Positions 7,815-16,179 of a stretch of DNA of 64,000 nucleotides are shown here, one piece after another (within the stretch, counting starts at the first letter, position 1; each line of letters starts with the position of its first letter). The translations under genes were made by a program, and so were the position numbers. Source of the DNA: Nitrospinaceae bacterium (GTDB lineage Bacteria > Nitrospinota > Nitrospinia > Nitrospinales > VA-1); NCBI GenBank assembly GCA_021604505.1, contig BQJC01000001.1, positions 1,068,501-1,132,500 of the forward strand, in the 5' to 3' direction. The notes under the pieces were generated by a model. That model did no database searches. It saw nothing but the letters and a program-made list of their open reading frames with translations, and was not told the DNA's origin.

Positions 7815-8239
7815 ATTATGATTTCTCCTGGCGGGTTAGGGTTACCGAGCTTGACACTTTTACTTGCGGACAAACTTGATCTTAAAAGTAAGGCGATCCG
7901 TATTTTCGCATAAGGGATAATTGAACAAGGAAATTAAACTTATATTAACTTTCAATTATAATGATAAACATTTAATAAATAAAGAGTTTAATGGGTTTAT
8001 ATATCGGAATACTGATAATAAATGAAAAAATAATGGTTTTCCAAATTAGATAGTTATTAGATGAAAACCTAATTTCAAATTTAGTTAATAGAGTTATATT
8101 TAGTGAAAATCTAATTAGAAGATTTACTCGACAATGCGGCTTTCCAGAGAGAAACGTTCAAGCTTAAGAAAGTGGGTTCAGATTAGGATGATTGGAAATT
8201 TATAGGGTTCGGAAGAGGGGAAAGTTAATGGAAGGTTCA
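7815..8239. other. AT-rich spacer between paralogues 1 and 2
   Basis: A 425-bp non-coding stretch much richer in A+T than the flanking genes, particularly from 7910 to 8130. It should contain the promoter of paralogue 1. I see TAATTGAAAGT-like runs on the minus strand near 7940-7960, but no gene, tRNA or insertion sequence. Confidence 0.5.
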
Positions 8240-8272
8240 GGGGAAAAAGGAAATAGTTTTTCCTCTTTCCCC
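8240..8272. terminator. GA/CT-rich stem-loop after paralogue 2
   Basis: A GGGGAAAAAGGAAA arm at 8240-8253 faces TTTTCCTCTTTCCCC at 8258-8272 with one mismatch. It sits about 40 bp downstream of the paralogue 2 stop codon on the minus strand, at the equivalent position to the hairpins after paralogues 1 and 3. Confidence 0.5.
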
Positions 8273-8310
8273 AAGCGGTAATGAGTCATCCATTTTGACC
8301 CGATGAATCT

Positions 8311-9423
8311 TCAATAATGATCATCGCCATCATCGCCGCCCTCCAGATTTATTGATCGCGATTGCATGGACGGAATGCAGAGCAATTCGGGTTTCGTGAG
8401 GAGGATGGTGTGTTCACCAAACTGGTTATTTACCGTGACTTCCTGCCTCAATCGGGTTTCTTTAACGCTGTAACAACTCAGGGTGTTGTCCGGATTAATG
8501 ACTCCGCCTCCATCCTTGTCGGTCGGCGTGCAATAAGATTCAATCTTATTGCCTAAATGGACCTTTTCCCGCAAGCCGAATTGATCGCTGAGGCCGGCCT
8601 CTGGATAGGAATCGAGGTTCGATGATACTGTCACGTCATAGCACTGGAAAGAATCCGCCGGGACAACCGGTTCGGCGTCACCCACGAGAACTTGAATGTC
8701 GGCTCTGGCGACCACCTGTTCTTCTGCATTCCTTGCCAGGAAATAGATGGAATAGTTACCATTGACCGCAGGATCAAAGCCATCAAACGGTGGGCCGTCG
8801 AAAAACTCGTAATTCCAGGAATTCTGGGCGACGTTTTTACTCGTGAGCAAATTTGTGTAGGCCGGATTGTCTTCGGCTCTGGCGGCTTCACCGTTAGGTG
8901 TGTAATTGTCGCCAAAAGCATGATCGGGAGGCGTGAGGGGCGGATGCAGATCGAGTGTGATCGGGTCGAAAACCAGGAATTTCGTCCTCGGACCGGGATC
9001 AAAGTCCAGGCCCATTTCGTAAGTGAGGTCATTGAGGGACAGCCCGGAGCTTTCGTCATAATTTGTGTTGATGGACCATTCGAAGTTCCACACAGGCGTG
9101 TTGTTGGGAGCCGGGTCGAAGGGGAACCCTGACGGAGCCCTTCCGGTGGTGAAGTTATAGGTTCCGTTGCTGTTACTGTTAAAGGTATTTTCAGCCAGAT
9201 TGTCGCTGTTGAAACGGAGCTTGGTGCGAAGGCCGATCTCGACACCGTTTCGGCGGTCCGTGGTGAAACCGCCGTTGGTACTGTCTAGTCCAAGAATGAC
9301 ACCCGGCGTAATGTACTGCTCATACTGAACGACGGCCAAGGCTTGACCTGTTTCAAATAGAGAAAAAGTGAACATTGAAGCTACAGTGAACACGGCAAAT
9401 TTCAGATTCGCCAACATTTTCAT
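8311..9423 (-). CDS. Secreted protein with four-Cys repeat module and acidic tail (paralogue 2)
   Basis: This 370-residue exported protein is collinear with the protein at 6657. It has the same signal peptide style (cleavage after QALA), the same VVQYEQ..TPGVILG start of the mature protein and the same NSNSNGTYNF and WNFEWSINT motifs. The C-terminal module again has two units (CYDV...LSDQF...YCTP and CYSV...NNQFGEH...LLCIPS). The acidic tail is shorter (GGDDGDDHY). GGGAGACA precedes ATG 9423. The similarity points to gene duplication followed by moderate divergence. The function is unknown; a cell-surface or matrix role is only an inference. Confidence 0.8.
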   Translation of the reverse strand: MKMLANLKFAVFTVASMFTFSLFETGQALAVVQYEQYITPGVILGLDSTNGGFTTDRRNGVEIGLRTKLRFNSDNLAENTFNSNSNGTYNFTTGRAPSGFPFDPAPNNTPVWNFEWSINTNYDESSGLSLNDLTYEMGLDFDPGPRTKFLVFDPITLDLHPPLTPPDHAFGDNYTPNGEAARAEDNPAYTNLLTSKNVAQNSWNYEFFDGPPFDGFDPAVNGNYSIYFLARNAEEQVVARADIQVLVGDAEPVVPADSFQCYDVTVSSNLDSYPEAGLSDQFGLREKVHLGNKIESYCTPTDKDGGGVINPDNTLSCYSVKETRLRQEVTVNNQFGEHTILLTKPELLCIPSMQSRSINLEGGDDGDDHY

Positions 9424-10069
9424 AACTTAATGTCTCCCGATCTTTTACTTAAACGCCAATGAGAGCGACCCGTAATAAACCCCAAAACTATTTTTCGCTC
9501 TTCCAAGCCAGAAAAAACATCAATAGCGGTCCCTTGTTTCCACTGGAGGAAAAGCTCCCCAGGGGAAGGATCATTTAAGTTTGGTAGAGCGATATTTTTG
9601 GGAAATTTGGTTTAGATTTACTTTTAATTACAATAATAAGTAATTGAAAGTAAATGACTAATTGAAATTATAACTTTTGGAAGGCCAATATTCAATTAAA
9701 AATTACTATTAATTTAAACAAATTTACACATAGTATGAATCTATTCGAATAGATTCTTTTTGATTTTTATAGATAGAAAATTCAATTGGATAGGTTGAGA
9801 GCCGTGCAAAAGAGGCCGGGGAAGAGTTTCGTGAAGTCTGCACCTCTGCAGGTATAGCTGAATTTAAAAAGTAAGAAGAACAGTACTTAAGAAGTGAAAG
9901 ATTTCTAAGATTTAAAACGGACGGTAAGTTCCAGCGGAAGACAGGGGGGTATCGTTGGAAAGCGTGCGATCAAATCTTCAACTATCGAACATGAAAGTTG
10001 AGTCCAGGCTCAACTTTGTTCCGTGTTGATGAACTTGTTCAGGAAGGGAAAAATTGTTGGACCTTTGCC
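9424..10069. other. AT-rich spacer between paralogues 2 and 3
   Basis: About 650 bp without a gene, strongly A+T rich between 9600 and 9790. It contains a perfect 20-bp palindrome at 9737-9756. It presumably carries the promoter of paralogue 2. No tRNA, insertion sequence or CRISPR is visible. Confidence 0.5.
9737..9756. promoter_or_regulatory. Perfect 20-bp palindrome upstream of paralogue 2
   Basis: GAATCTATTCGAATAGATTC is a perfect palindrome about 315 bp upstream of the paralogue 2 start. It has the form of a dimeric regulator site; the regulator is unknown. Confidence 0.4.
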
Positions 10070-10100
10070 GGGAAAAGGGAAGCGGAACTTCCCCTTTCCC
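10070..10100. terminator. GA/CT-rich stem-loop after paralogue 3
   Basis: Arms 10070-10082 and 10088-10100 pair at 12 of 13 positions with a 5-nt loop, 20 bp past the paralogue 3 stop codon. Its composition is the same as the hairpins after paralogues 1 and 2. Confidence 0.55.
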
Positions 10101-10119
10101 AAAAGCCTATAGATGCAAT

Positions 10120-11295
10120 TTAATCATCATCGTCATCGTCGTCATGACCGCCTTTTTTCGTATCCTGAACGTCTGTTTGCAGGGAAGGCACGCAAAGTAA
10201 TTCGGAATCCTTGAGTTCAAAGGATTGTTGGCCGAACTGGTTTTCAATCGTTATTTTCCGATTCGGCTTGTACCCTTCGACCTTGTAGCAAGTCAAGTGG
10301 TTGTCTGGATTACCGATTCCCTCACCGTTTTTGTCAACCGGCGTGCAGTACAATTCCGCCTTTTCCTTTACTTGTACGTTTTCCCGGACAGCAAACTGAT
10401 CATCGAGATTCACAATGGGTTTGGGATCAAGCTTCGTTGATTTCTTAACGTCGTAGCACTGCAGATGATCGGCTGAAGCCGCGACCGACGGTACGAGTAA
10501 AACACTGTTGTCGATTGCAAGCAGGCCGGCAAATCTTTGTGGAACGGATCCGCCGGCATTCAGCCATGCGTAACGGTTGCCGCCGGCATTTTTAAGAAGG
10601 TGCTGTTTCGGATTTAAATTTTCATAGATTTGAACCCCGTTGCTGTCAAAAATGAAGGTGTTCCGGTCGATGGTGTCGGTGTCCGGGTTTCCCGTATTGG
10701 AACTGCTTTCCACCCAGGAACTGAGGATCGTGTACCAACCGGGAGCAGTGATACAAACCCCGCCGCCGCTGGGGTTTCCTGCGCCATCTGCATCCGCCGC
10801 GATGGCCCAGCCTTCGGTGGTTCCGCCGCAAAGGATTTTTTTGGCGCCAACCCCTCCGGCTTCGAGCCAGCCAAGCGGTCCACTGCCACCCGCAGGATCA
10901 CAATTGGGGAGAGCGAGAAGGGTGGCTGGATCAGTGCGGGCAAATTCAGAGCAGGTGAGTGCATTGTCGAGCCACCATCCATCGTCCAGATTGCCTTTCG
11001 CAGGGTCGATGTAGACATCCAGAAATTGTTTGACAAACCCCGGCCAGGTGCCTCTATATTCGCCAAAGCGCGTAAAGATTCCCGATCCGCTCACACCCGC
11101 CTCGGCGTGAAAACCGCCTTTCGATGAGGGGATGCCACTGGTTCCTGAGGGAACCCGGGTGATCGTTCCTCCAAAATCGATCCAGCCAGACGTGTCGGTT
11201 TCAAAGCCTTGGGAAAAGGGTTCATCAGCTTGGCCGGAAATCGCAGTGCCAAGGGTGAAGGTCAGAAACACTGCCAATAATATGGATCGTTTCAT
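10120..11295 (-). CDS. Secreted protein with four-Cys repeat module and poly-Asp tail (paralogue 3, different N-terminal domain)
   Basis: Exported 391-residue protein with a signal peptide (cleavage near SGQA). Its N-terminal domain (about 24-285) differs from the other two paralogues. It starts FSQGFETDTSGWIDFGGT and has Trp/Gly-rich motifs, suggesting a beta-sandwich like those in some PEP-CTERM proteins. The last 100 residues are the shared module: CYDVKKSTKLD...LDDQF...YCTPVDKNGEGI, then LTCYKV...ENQFGQQSF...LLCVPS, then HDDDDDDD. A strong AAGGAGGAAG site precedes ATG 11295. This shows the C-terminal module is a portable unit joined to different N-terminal domains. Confidence 0.8.
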   Translation of the reverse strand: MKRSILLAVFLTFTLGTAISGQADEPFSQGFETDTSGWIDFGGTITRVPSGTSGIPSSKGGFHAEAGVSGSGIFTRFGEYRGTWPGFVKQFLDVYIDPAKGNLDDGWWLDNALTCSEFARTDPATLLALPNCDPAGGSGPLGWLEAGGVGAKKILCGGTTEGWAIAADADGAGNPSGGGVCITAPGWYTILSSWVESSSNTGNPDTDTIDRNTFIFDSNGVQIYENLNPKQHLLKNAGGNRYAWLNAGGSVPQRFAGLLAIDNSVLLVPSVAASADHLQCYDVKKSTKLDPKPIVNLDDQFAVRENVQVKEKAELYCTPVDKNGEGIGNPDNHLTCYKVEGYKPNRKITIENQFGQQSFELKDSELLCVPSLQTDVQDTKKGGHDDDDDDD

Positions 11296-11822
11296 AATTC
11301 TTCCTCCTTAATTTATGACGTAAACTGCTTAAGAGTTGGAGCCCTTTTGGCTCCCCAAATGAAACCTTATTTTTTCAATCCGCATATCAGTAGGTTCCTT
11401 GGACTGGCTTTTAATGCAAATTTTCTGTTTGGCAGTCAGCTTAAGGCTTTGAAGTCAATCAAATAAATGGGCGAGAATATAAAATTCAAAAACTTTTAAT
11501 AAATTTAGATAACACTATATAAACAAATAATTATTGCGAATTGTACTTTTCCAGAGAACAGCAATCAATGCAAAAAAATTGGGATTTCTGCCAATTGATT
11601 GATAATGAATAACAATTTTTTAGGACAACCTCATTGCTCTTGACCTTTCAGCGAGTTTTTCCACACTCACAGTTTAACTTGTTAAGGTTGCAGGAGTTGA
11701 AAAGGGAAGGGGGGTGAATGAGAGACCAGCGTTCAGTGCGGGAATTGGGATTAATGCGAAAAACCATTCGGACGCTTAATGGGTCCAGATTGCTCAAAAA
11801 CCCATCGCACGTCAAATTAAAT
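11296..11822. other. AT-rich spacer upstream of paralogue 3
   Basis: About 530 bp, A+T rich from 11460 to 11630, presumably containing the paralogue 3 promoter. A GGGAAGGGGGG stretch at 11701-11712 looks like a ribosome-binding site before a plus-strand frame, but that frame is an antisense shadow of the radical SAM gene. I see no real gene. Confidence 0.5.
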
Positions 11823-11828
11823 CCAGGG

Positions 11829-13172
11829 TTACCCTGGTTCGGTATTGATGAATTTTTTCAGGAAGGGGAACATGGCGCCGCGTTTGGTGATCATTTCTTC
11901 GCGCGATTTTTTGACGACAATTTCATCGATGACGGGAATTCCACGCTCCGCCGCAAATTTTTCGATGCCTTTCACCACCATCCCGCGTGCGAAGGAGGGG
12001 ATGCGTTCCAGTCGTTGTTTGGCTTCCGGGGTCCATGTGGTGTGAAACTCCACTTCGAGCCCCAAAGTGTCTTCGACTTTCAAGGTGATTTCTTTGCCGC
12101 CGTGCGCTCCCGGTTCGTAGTCGCAGGAGGGATCGGGGGCCATGTAGTTTCCGGTTTCGGCAAAGGCTCGCGCACGGCATCCAGAACACATAGCGGAAAA
12201 CTCGCAGGTTCCGCATTTTCCTTCCAGACCCTTGCGGTTTCTGAGCTCCACCATCAATGGAGCGTTTTCCCAGAGATCCTTGAACGTGTTGTCTTTAAGA
12301 CTGCCGACCGATTCAGCGATGAAAGGGCAGGGGGTCAGATTGCCTTCCGGAGATATCCGGCTGTAATGCGTGGCCGCCGGACAGCCGCCGGAATAGGTCC
12401 GGGTGTAGACCGAATCGGGATCGTTTTCATAGACCACCCGTTTGTACTGCGGGGCGCATTTGGAATTGATCATCAACCGGCCCTTGTACTTCATCTGTTG
12501 CTCATAGAGCATTTTCAAGGCTTCTTCGTAGGCCGCGTTGGAAATATCGGTGTTACCCTGTCCACGCCCGGTGCACACCAGGAAGTAGAGATTGAACGCC
12601 ACCGCGCCGATTTTTTCGGCGAACGCCACCACTTCGGGGATTTCCTTGTAGTTCATTTCCGACACGGACATCTGGATGAGAAAATCGATGCCCACTTCGT
12701 TCATCACATTGAAGGCTTCCATGGAATGTTCCCAGGCTTTTTCCACACCGCGAAACTTGTTGTGCTTGCCGGGGTCCATCGAGTCGATGCTGATGCCGAC
12801 ACCGTGTGCGCCGGCTTCCTTGATCTTCAGCGCGTTGGCGCGGTTGATCAGCGTGCCGTTGGTTCCCAGCACCACCATGAATTTCTTGTCCGCCGCATAG
12901 CGGATGATTTCATAGATGTCCGGGCGCAACAGCGGTTCGCCGCCGGTTAAAATCAGAAAAGCGTTGGGGTTGACTTCGGCGATCTGGTCGATGACGTTGA
13001 AACATTGCTGGGTGTCCAGCTCGTCTGTCCTGAGACCGCCGCGAAATTCCGCGTCCAGATAGCAGTGGTCACAATTGAGGTTGCACCTCTTTGTGAGATT
13101 CCAGGAAATAGAGTATGCTCTGAAATCCATTTTACTCGGGCTGATTTCTAATCCGGTGGATGAATTTTCCAT
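11829..13172 (-). CDS. Radical SAM/SPASM protein with C-terminal PCP_red domain (AhbD/NirJ-like)
   Basis: Radical S-adenosylmethionine enzyme of 447 residues. The [4Fe-4S]-binding CX3CX2C is CNLNCDHC (Cys30, 34, 37), followed by the ILTGGEPLLRPD motif. A SPASM-like Cys-rich region (about 290-350, CGTCEFSAMCSGCRA) can hold a second cluster. The layout resembles NirJ/AhbD-type haem-maturation enzymes. The last 65 residues (WTPEAKQRLERIPSFARGM, then IEKFAAERG) look like a PCP_red domain, known from the C-termini of light-independent protochlorophyllide reductase subunits. A tetrapyrrole or porphyrin-like substrate is therefore the best inference, but a peptide substrate cannot be excluded. It stands alone, divergent from a cytochrome c lipoprotein. 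Confidence 0.75.
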   Translation of the reverse strand: MENSSTGLEISPSKMDFRAYSISWNLTKRCNLNCDHCYLDAEFRGGLRTDELDTQQCFNVIDQIAEVNPNAFLILTGGEPLLRPDIYEIIRYAADKKFMVVLGTNGTLINRANALKIKEAGAHGVGISIDSMDPGKHNKFRGVEKAWEHSMEAFNVMNEVGIDFLIQMSVSEMNYKEIPEVVAFAEKIGAVAFNLYFLVCTGRGQGNTDISNAAYEEALKMLYEQQMKYKGRLMINSKCAPQYKRVVYENDPDSVYTRTYSGGCPAATHYSRISPEGNLTPCPFIAESVGSLKDNTFKDLWENAPLMVELRNRKGLEGKCGTCEFSAMCSGCRARAFAETGNYMAPDPSCDYEPGAHGGKEITLKVEDTLGLEVEFHTTWTPEAKQRLERIPSFARGMVVKGIEKFAAERGIPVIDEIVVKKSREEMITKRGAMFPFLKKFINTEPG

Positions 13173-13309
13173 GATAAGTTATACCTGCAAGCTAAATAGC
13201 CTTGATTAAATAACAAAATACGGGTTTCCAGGGAATTCTGGTAAGAGGCGTACCTCAGGAACGCCCAGCGTATTCAAATTTGAAACCTTATCATATAGGG
13301 TTGCCGTCC

Positions 13310-14158
13310 ATGAAACAAATTTTTTGCCCCCATAAATGCTTCAAAACCTTAATTTTTTTGATTATAGCCCTTTTCCTGGGGTGCATCGATTCTCGAGAGT
13401 CGATATCCGATGAGCCCGTTTACACTATTATCGGCCAGGAAATAAAAGGAGTGGGGGCGGAATCTTTTGAGTGGAGCCGGGACCTGTTTGAAACCTTGGG
13501 CACGGAAGAAATTTCGAGTGCCTATTTTGACAAAGCCCTGGGTTATGAAGGTTCGAAGTTTCGAGTCATCAACTTTGCGAAACTGGTGAAACGCTTTGAT
13601 CCGGATGGTCTGAGCGACGCCGTGCTTCTAAACTGCTTCGACGATTACCAGGGAATTTTATCGATCACCGACATCAAGCGTTACCATATCCGCTTGGCGA
13701 CCCGGATCGAGATCCGTCCGGAGTTCCAAAAACCCGACTGGTTGAACCCGCTCCTGTTGATCATTCCCGACAACAGAGATGTGCCCTTTCAGGAGCGTTA
13801 TCTGACGGCCAACATCCGGGAATTGCGGTTCACCAAATTGCAGGAATACTATGCTCCCCTTGCAAAAGCCCGAGGGCCGGAACCGCAGTCGGGTTTTTCT
13901 TCATTCAAAAATAACTGTCTGTTTTGCCATTCCCTGATGGGGATTGGGGGCAACAAAGGCGTTCGTCTGCTTGAGGTCTATGATTTTTCCAAGGACGGGG
14001 ATACAAAACGGTTCCTGCAGGATTTCCTGGGATTTCATCATTCAAACAATCCCGACAAGCAGGATATCGGGCAGTTTGTTTCCGACAATCAACTTAAAGC
14101 CATTGCAGAGTTTCTCCACCGCGTCAAGGGCTTGCAATCCGATGCTTCACCACAATAG
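13310..14158 (+). CDS. Mono-haem cytochrome c lipoprotein
   Basis: Periplasmic membrane-anchored protein of 282 residues. ATG 13310 opens a hydrophobic segment ending in the lipobox LFLGC, so lipidation at Cys25 is likely. One c-type haem motif, CLFCH, lies near residue 206. The region before it (FRVINFAKLVKRFDP, LLNCFDDYQGILSI) is not a classical cytochrome fold and may be a substrate- or partner-binding domain. An alternative in-frame TTG at 13280 would only add ten residues before the signal sequence. It is divergent from the radical SAM gene. The electron-transfer partner is unknown. Confidence 0.7.
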   Translation: MKQIFCPHKCFKTLIFLIIALFLGCIDSRESISDEPVYTIIGQEIKGVGAESFEWSRDLFETLGTEEISSAYFDKALGYEGSKFRVINFAKLVKRFDPDGLSDAVLLNCFDDYQGILSITDIKRYHIRLATRIEIRPEFQKPDWLNPLLLIIPDNRDVPFQERYLTANIRELRFTKLQEYYAPLAKARGPEPQSGFSSFKNNCLFCHSLMGIGGNKGVRLLEVYDFSKDGDTKRFLQDFLGFHHSNNPDKQDIGQFVSDNQLKAIAEFLHRVKGLQSDASPQ

Positions 14159-14204
14159 GAAAACGCCGGGGATCTATGCGGATCATCGTCTCCCGACTTT
14201 TTTG

Positions 14205-14597
14205 TTACTGCGGCGTCGGTTCATTCATGACGTTGCGGATCGTTTCAAACAGCCTGAGTTTAAAGTAATCACTATCCTGTGATTTGGCAAGAAAACCATC
14301 GGCGCCGCTTCGTTGCGCGTAGCTTTTGGCCATCGTATTATTGATAGCGGTCACCATAATGACCCGGGTTTTATTTCCCGTTTGTTTGTCCCGGTTGCGA
14401 ATCGCCTTGATGACCGTGATGCCATCCACGTCCGGCATCATCCAATCCACAAGAGCCAGATCGTAGGTCCCCTCGGTGATCGCAGTCAGGATACCGTCCG
14501 CGTCTAAAATGGCGGTGGTGGTGTACCCGATCTGCTTTAGATAAACTTTTATCAGCTTTAAAAAATCTTTGTCATCGTCAATGGCTAAAGCTCGCAT
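14205..14597 (-). CDS. Single-domain response regulator
   Basis: CheY-like receiver domain of 130 residues with no output domain. The acidic pocket is IDDD (Asp7-9), the phospho-acceptor is Asp51 in LVDWMMPDVDG, and the conserved Thr (VTAINN) and Lys (FLAKSQ) are present. I chose ATG 14597 (GGAGA upstream); the longer frame adds an unrelated basic extension. It is convergent with the cytochrome lipoprotein gene. No kinase is adjacent, so it probably acts by protein-protein contact in a phosphorelay. Confidence 0.85.
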   Translation of the reverse strand: MRALAIDDDKDFLKLIKVYLKQIGYTTTAILDADGILTAITEGTYDLALVDWMMPDVDGITVIKAIRNRDKQTGNKTRVIMVTAINNTMAKSYAQRSGADGFLAKSQDSDYFKLRLFETIRNVMNEPTPQ

Positions 14598-15025
14598 TAA
14601 AAATAATCTCCGGTGTGATGATTCAAGAAGGTTCAGCCCTTTCTTTTTGCGGGCAAAGTTATTGATAATGTTGGATTTTGCAATTACCTTACCGAAGACC
14701 TTAAAAACGCCGGAGAAGCGCATAAAAAGAATCTGTTTTTAAAATTCCCCGATAAAACCCCGTCCAGACCGCCTGGAAGCGGCAATGCGGTGGGAAGGAA
14801 ACAGAGACGACCGCCGGCTGCCGGTTTTTTTTTAACCGGGGTTGTGGGGAAATGGTGACAAATCATCAAAATGGGTGTGCGGATAGGGTGCCGCGCAATG
14901 GATGCATTGAGAGCTTCCACATGGGCGAAAAATTTGCTATTTTAAGTGGTTCAGGATTTTCTTTTCCGCCAGTCAACCGAGAGAATAGCCCGCATTTTTA
15001 GAATGCAGGGTTTTAGGGAGTGAAC
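14598..15025. other. Spacer between response regulator and fxsA
   Basis: A 428-bp stretch between divergent genes. A short inverted repeat (CCGGTT, seven T's, AACCGG) lies near 14820-14840. I find no gene, tRNA or recognisable riboswitch. Confidence 0.4.
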
Positions 15026-15421
15026 GTGAGTTTATATATTTCTTTGTTTTTTGCAGTGGGGACCGCCATCGAGCTTTATGGACTGAAGTGGTTGAGCGGC
15101 CATATCAGTATCCTCAACACGTTTAATTTGATCATGTTGACTTTCCTGGTCGGTGTGGTGGTTGGACGAAGCTGGGGAAAAGAAGCGTTTGAGAAGATGC
15201 AATGGCATTTGAAATCCCGGACGCTTCCCGAGAAGGAGGTCTTGAATGGTACGGTGATGGCTGTCGCCAGCATGCTTCTCATCACACCGGGGATCGTCAC
15301 CGATACATTAGGATTCCTGATTTTGATTCCGATTTTTCGCGGTCTGTTTCAGGACATTACTCTGGAACTGGTCAAGAAAAAAATATCCCGCGGCGAGTTG
15401 TTTTATTTCTTTAAAAACTGA
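15026..15421 (+). CDS. fxsA: FxsA family membrane protein
   Basis: Small inner-membrane protein of 131 residues from the FxsA family (in E. coli, loss of fxsA affects phage T7 exclusion by F pifA). Hydrophobic helices span about 1-20, 27-47 and 72-105 (GVVVGRSWG, then LNGTVMAVASMLLITPGIVTDTLG). The glycine-proline motif ITPGIVTDTLG is the family hallmark. GTG 15026 is preferred because AGGGAG sits 5 nt before it. A methyltransferase gene follows about 40 nt downstream. Confidence 0.85.
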   Translation: MSLYISLFFAVGTAIELYGLKWLSGHISILNTFNLIMLTFLVGVVVGRSWGKEAFEKMQWHLKSRTLPEKEVLNGTVMAVASMLLITPGIVTDTLGFLILIPIFRGLFQDITLELVKKKISRGELFYFFKN

Positions 15422-15459
15422 AGACTCCCGGATTCTCCGTGGGTGAAGGGAAGCCAGGC

Positions 15460-16179
15460 ATGATTTTCTCACCGCCACCCAGGAACCTGCGCGCGGAGTT
15501 ACTCGATCTGGATGAAGCGCCCTACGAAGAGGTGCGGGAAAGTCTGGGGGACGTTCGCCGGGTCAACCGCTATTTGAGCGGTTACCGGGTGTTGCTTCAC
15601 CACGCTGAGAAATTTCTTCGCGCCCACAAAGCGCCGCGTCCGGTAACGATTCTCGATGTCGCCACCGGCTCCGCCGATCAACCCGCCGCCCTGGCCCAAC
15701 AGGCTCGCAAGCTGGGAATTCCCGTCCGCATTTACGCCATCGACATCAATTTTAAAATGCTGAAGTTTGCCCGTGAAATGACGGCGCGTTACCCGGAAAT
15801 CGAATTGATCCAGTGCGATGTTTTATCGCTGCCGTTTAAAGAAAACAGTTTTGACCTGGTGGTGAACTCCCTTTCACTTCACCATTTTTCATGGGAGAAG
15901 GCCGTGGCTATCCTGAAGGCTATTTATAAAATCAGCCGTTCGGGAATCATCGTCAATGATCTGCACCGCAGCAGAATCGCCCATGCCGCGATATTTCTAC
16001 TCACCCGGTTGTTGACGAAAAACCGCCTGACCCGGTTCGACGCTCCGGTTTCCGTGATGAATGCTTTCGTGCCTTCCGAGTTTACCGAGTTGGCTAAGGA
16101 AGCGGGGATCCCGCAGTTTGAAATCCACCGGCATTTTCCCTACCGAATCGCCCTGGTGGGCAACAAAATTCATTCTTGA
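15460..16179 (+). CDS. Class I SAM-dependent methyltransferase
   Basis: Soluble methyltransferase of 239 residues. Motif I is ILDVATGSADQPAALA, and the following acidic position (YAIDINFKML) binds the SAM ribose. Motif LPFKENSFDLVVNSLSLHHF is typical of UbiE/COQ5-like enzymes acting on small lipophilic acceptors. I prefer ATG 15460, with GAAGGGAAG upstream, over GTG 15439. Its stop codon overlaps the ATG of the flavoprotein gene by one base, so the two are translationally coupled. Such pairs often accompany type III polyketide synthases, but no synthase is in the window. Confidence 0.8.
   Translation: MIFSPPPRNLRAELLDLDEAPYEEVRESLGDVRRVNRYLSGYRVLLHHAEKFLRAHKAPRPVTILDVATGSADQPAALAQQARKLGIPVRIYAIDINFKMLKFAREMTARYPEIELIQCDVLSLPFKENSFDLVVNSLSLHHFSWEKAVAILKAIYKISRSGIIVNDLHRSRIAHAAIFLLTRLLTKNRLTRFDAPVSVMNAFVPSEFTELAKEAGIPQFEIHRHFPYRIALVGNKIHS

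Noticed and set aside
11718..12950. Long plus-strand frame with a strong upstream GGGAAGGGGGG stretch
   Set aside because: It lies opposite the clear radical SAM gene and its product is rich in His, Phe and Arg with no family features; it is an antisense shadow.
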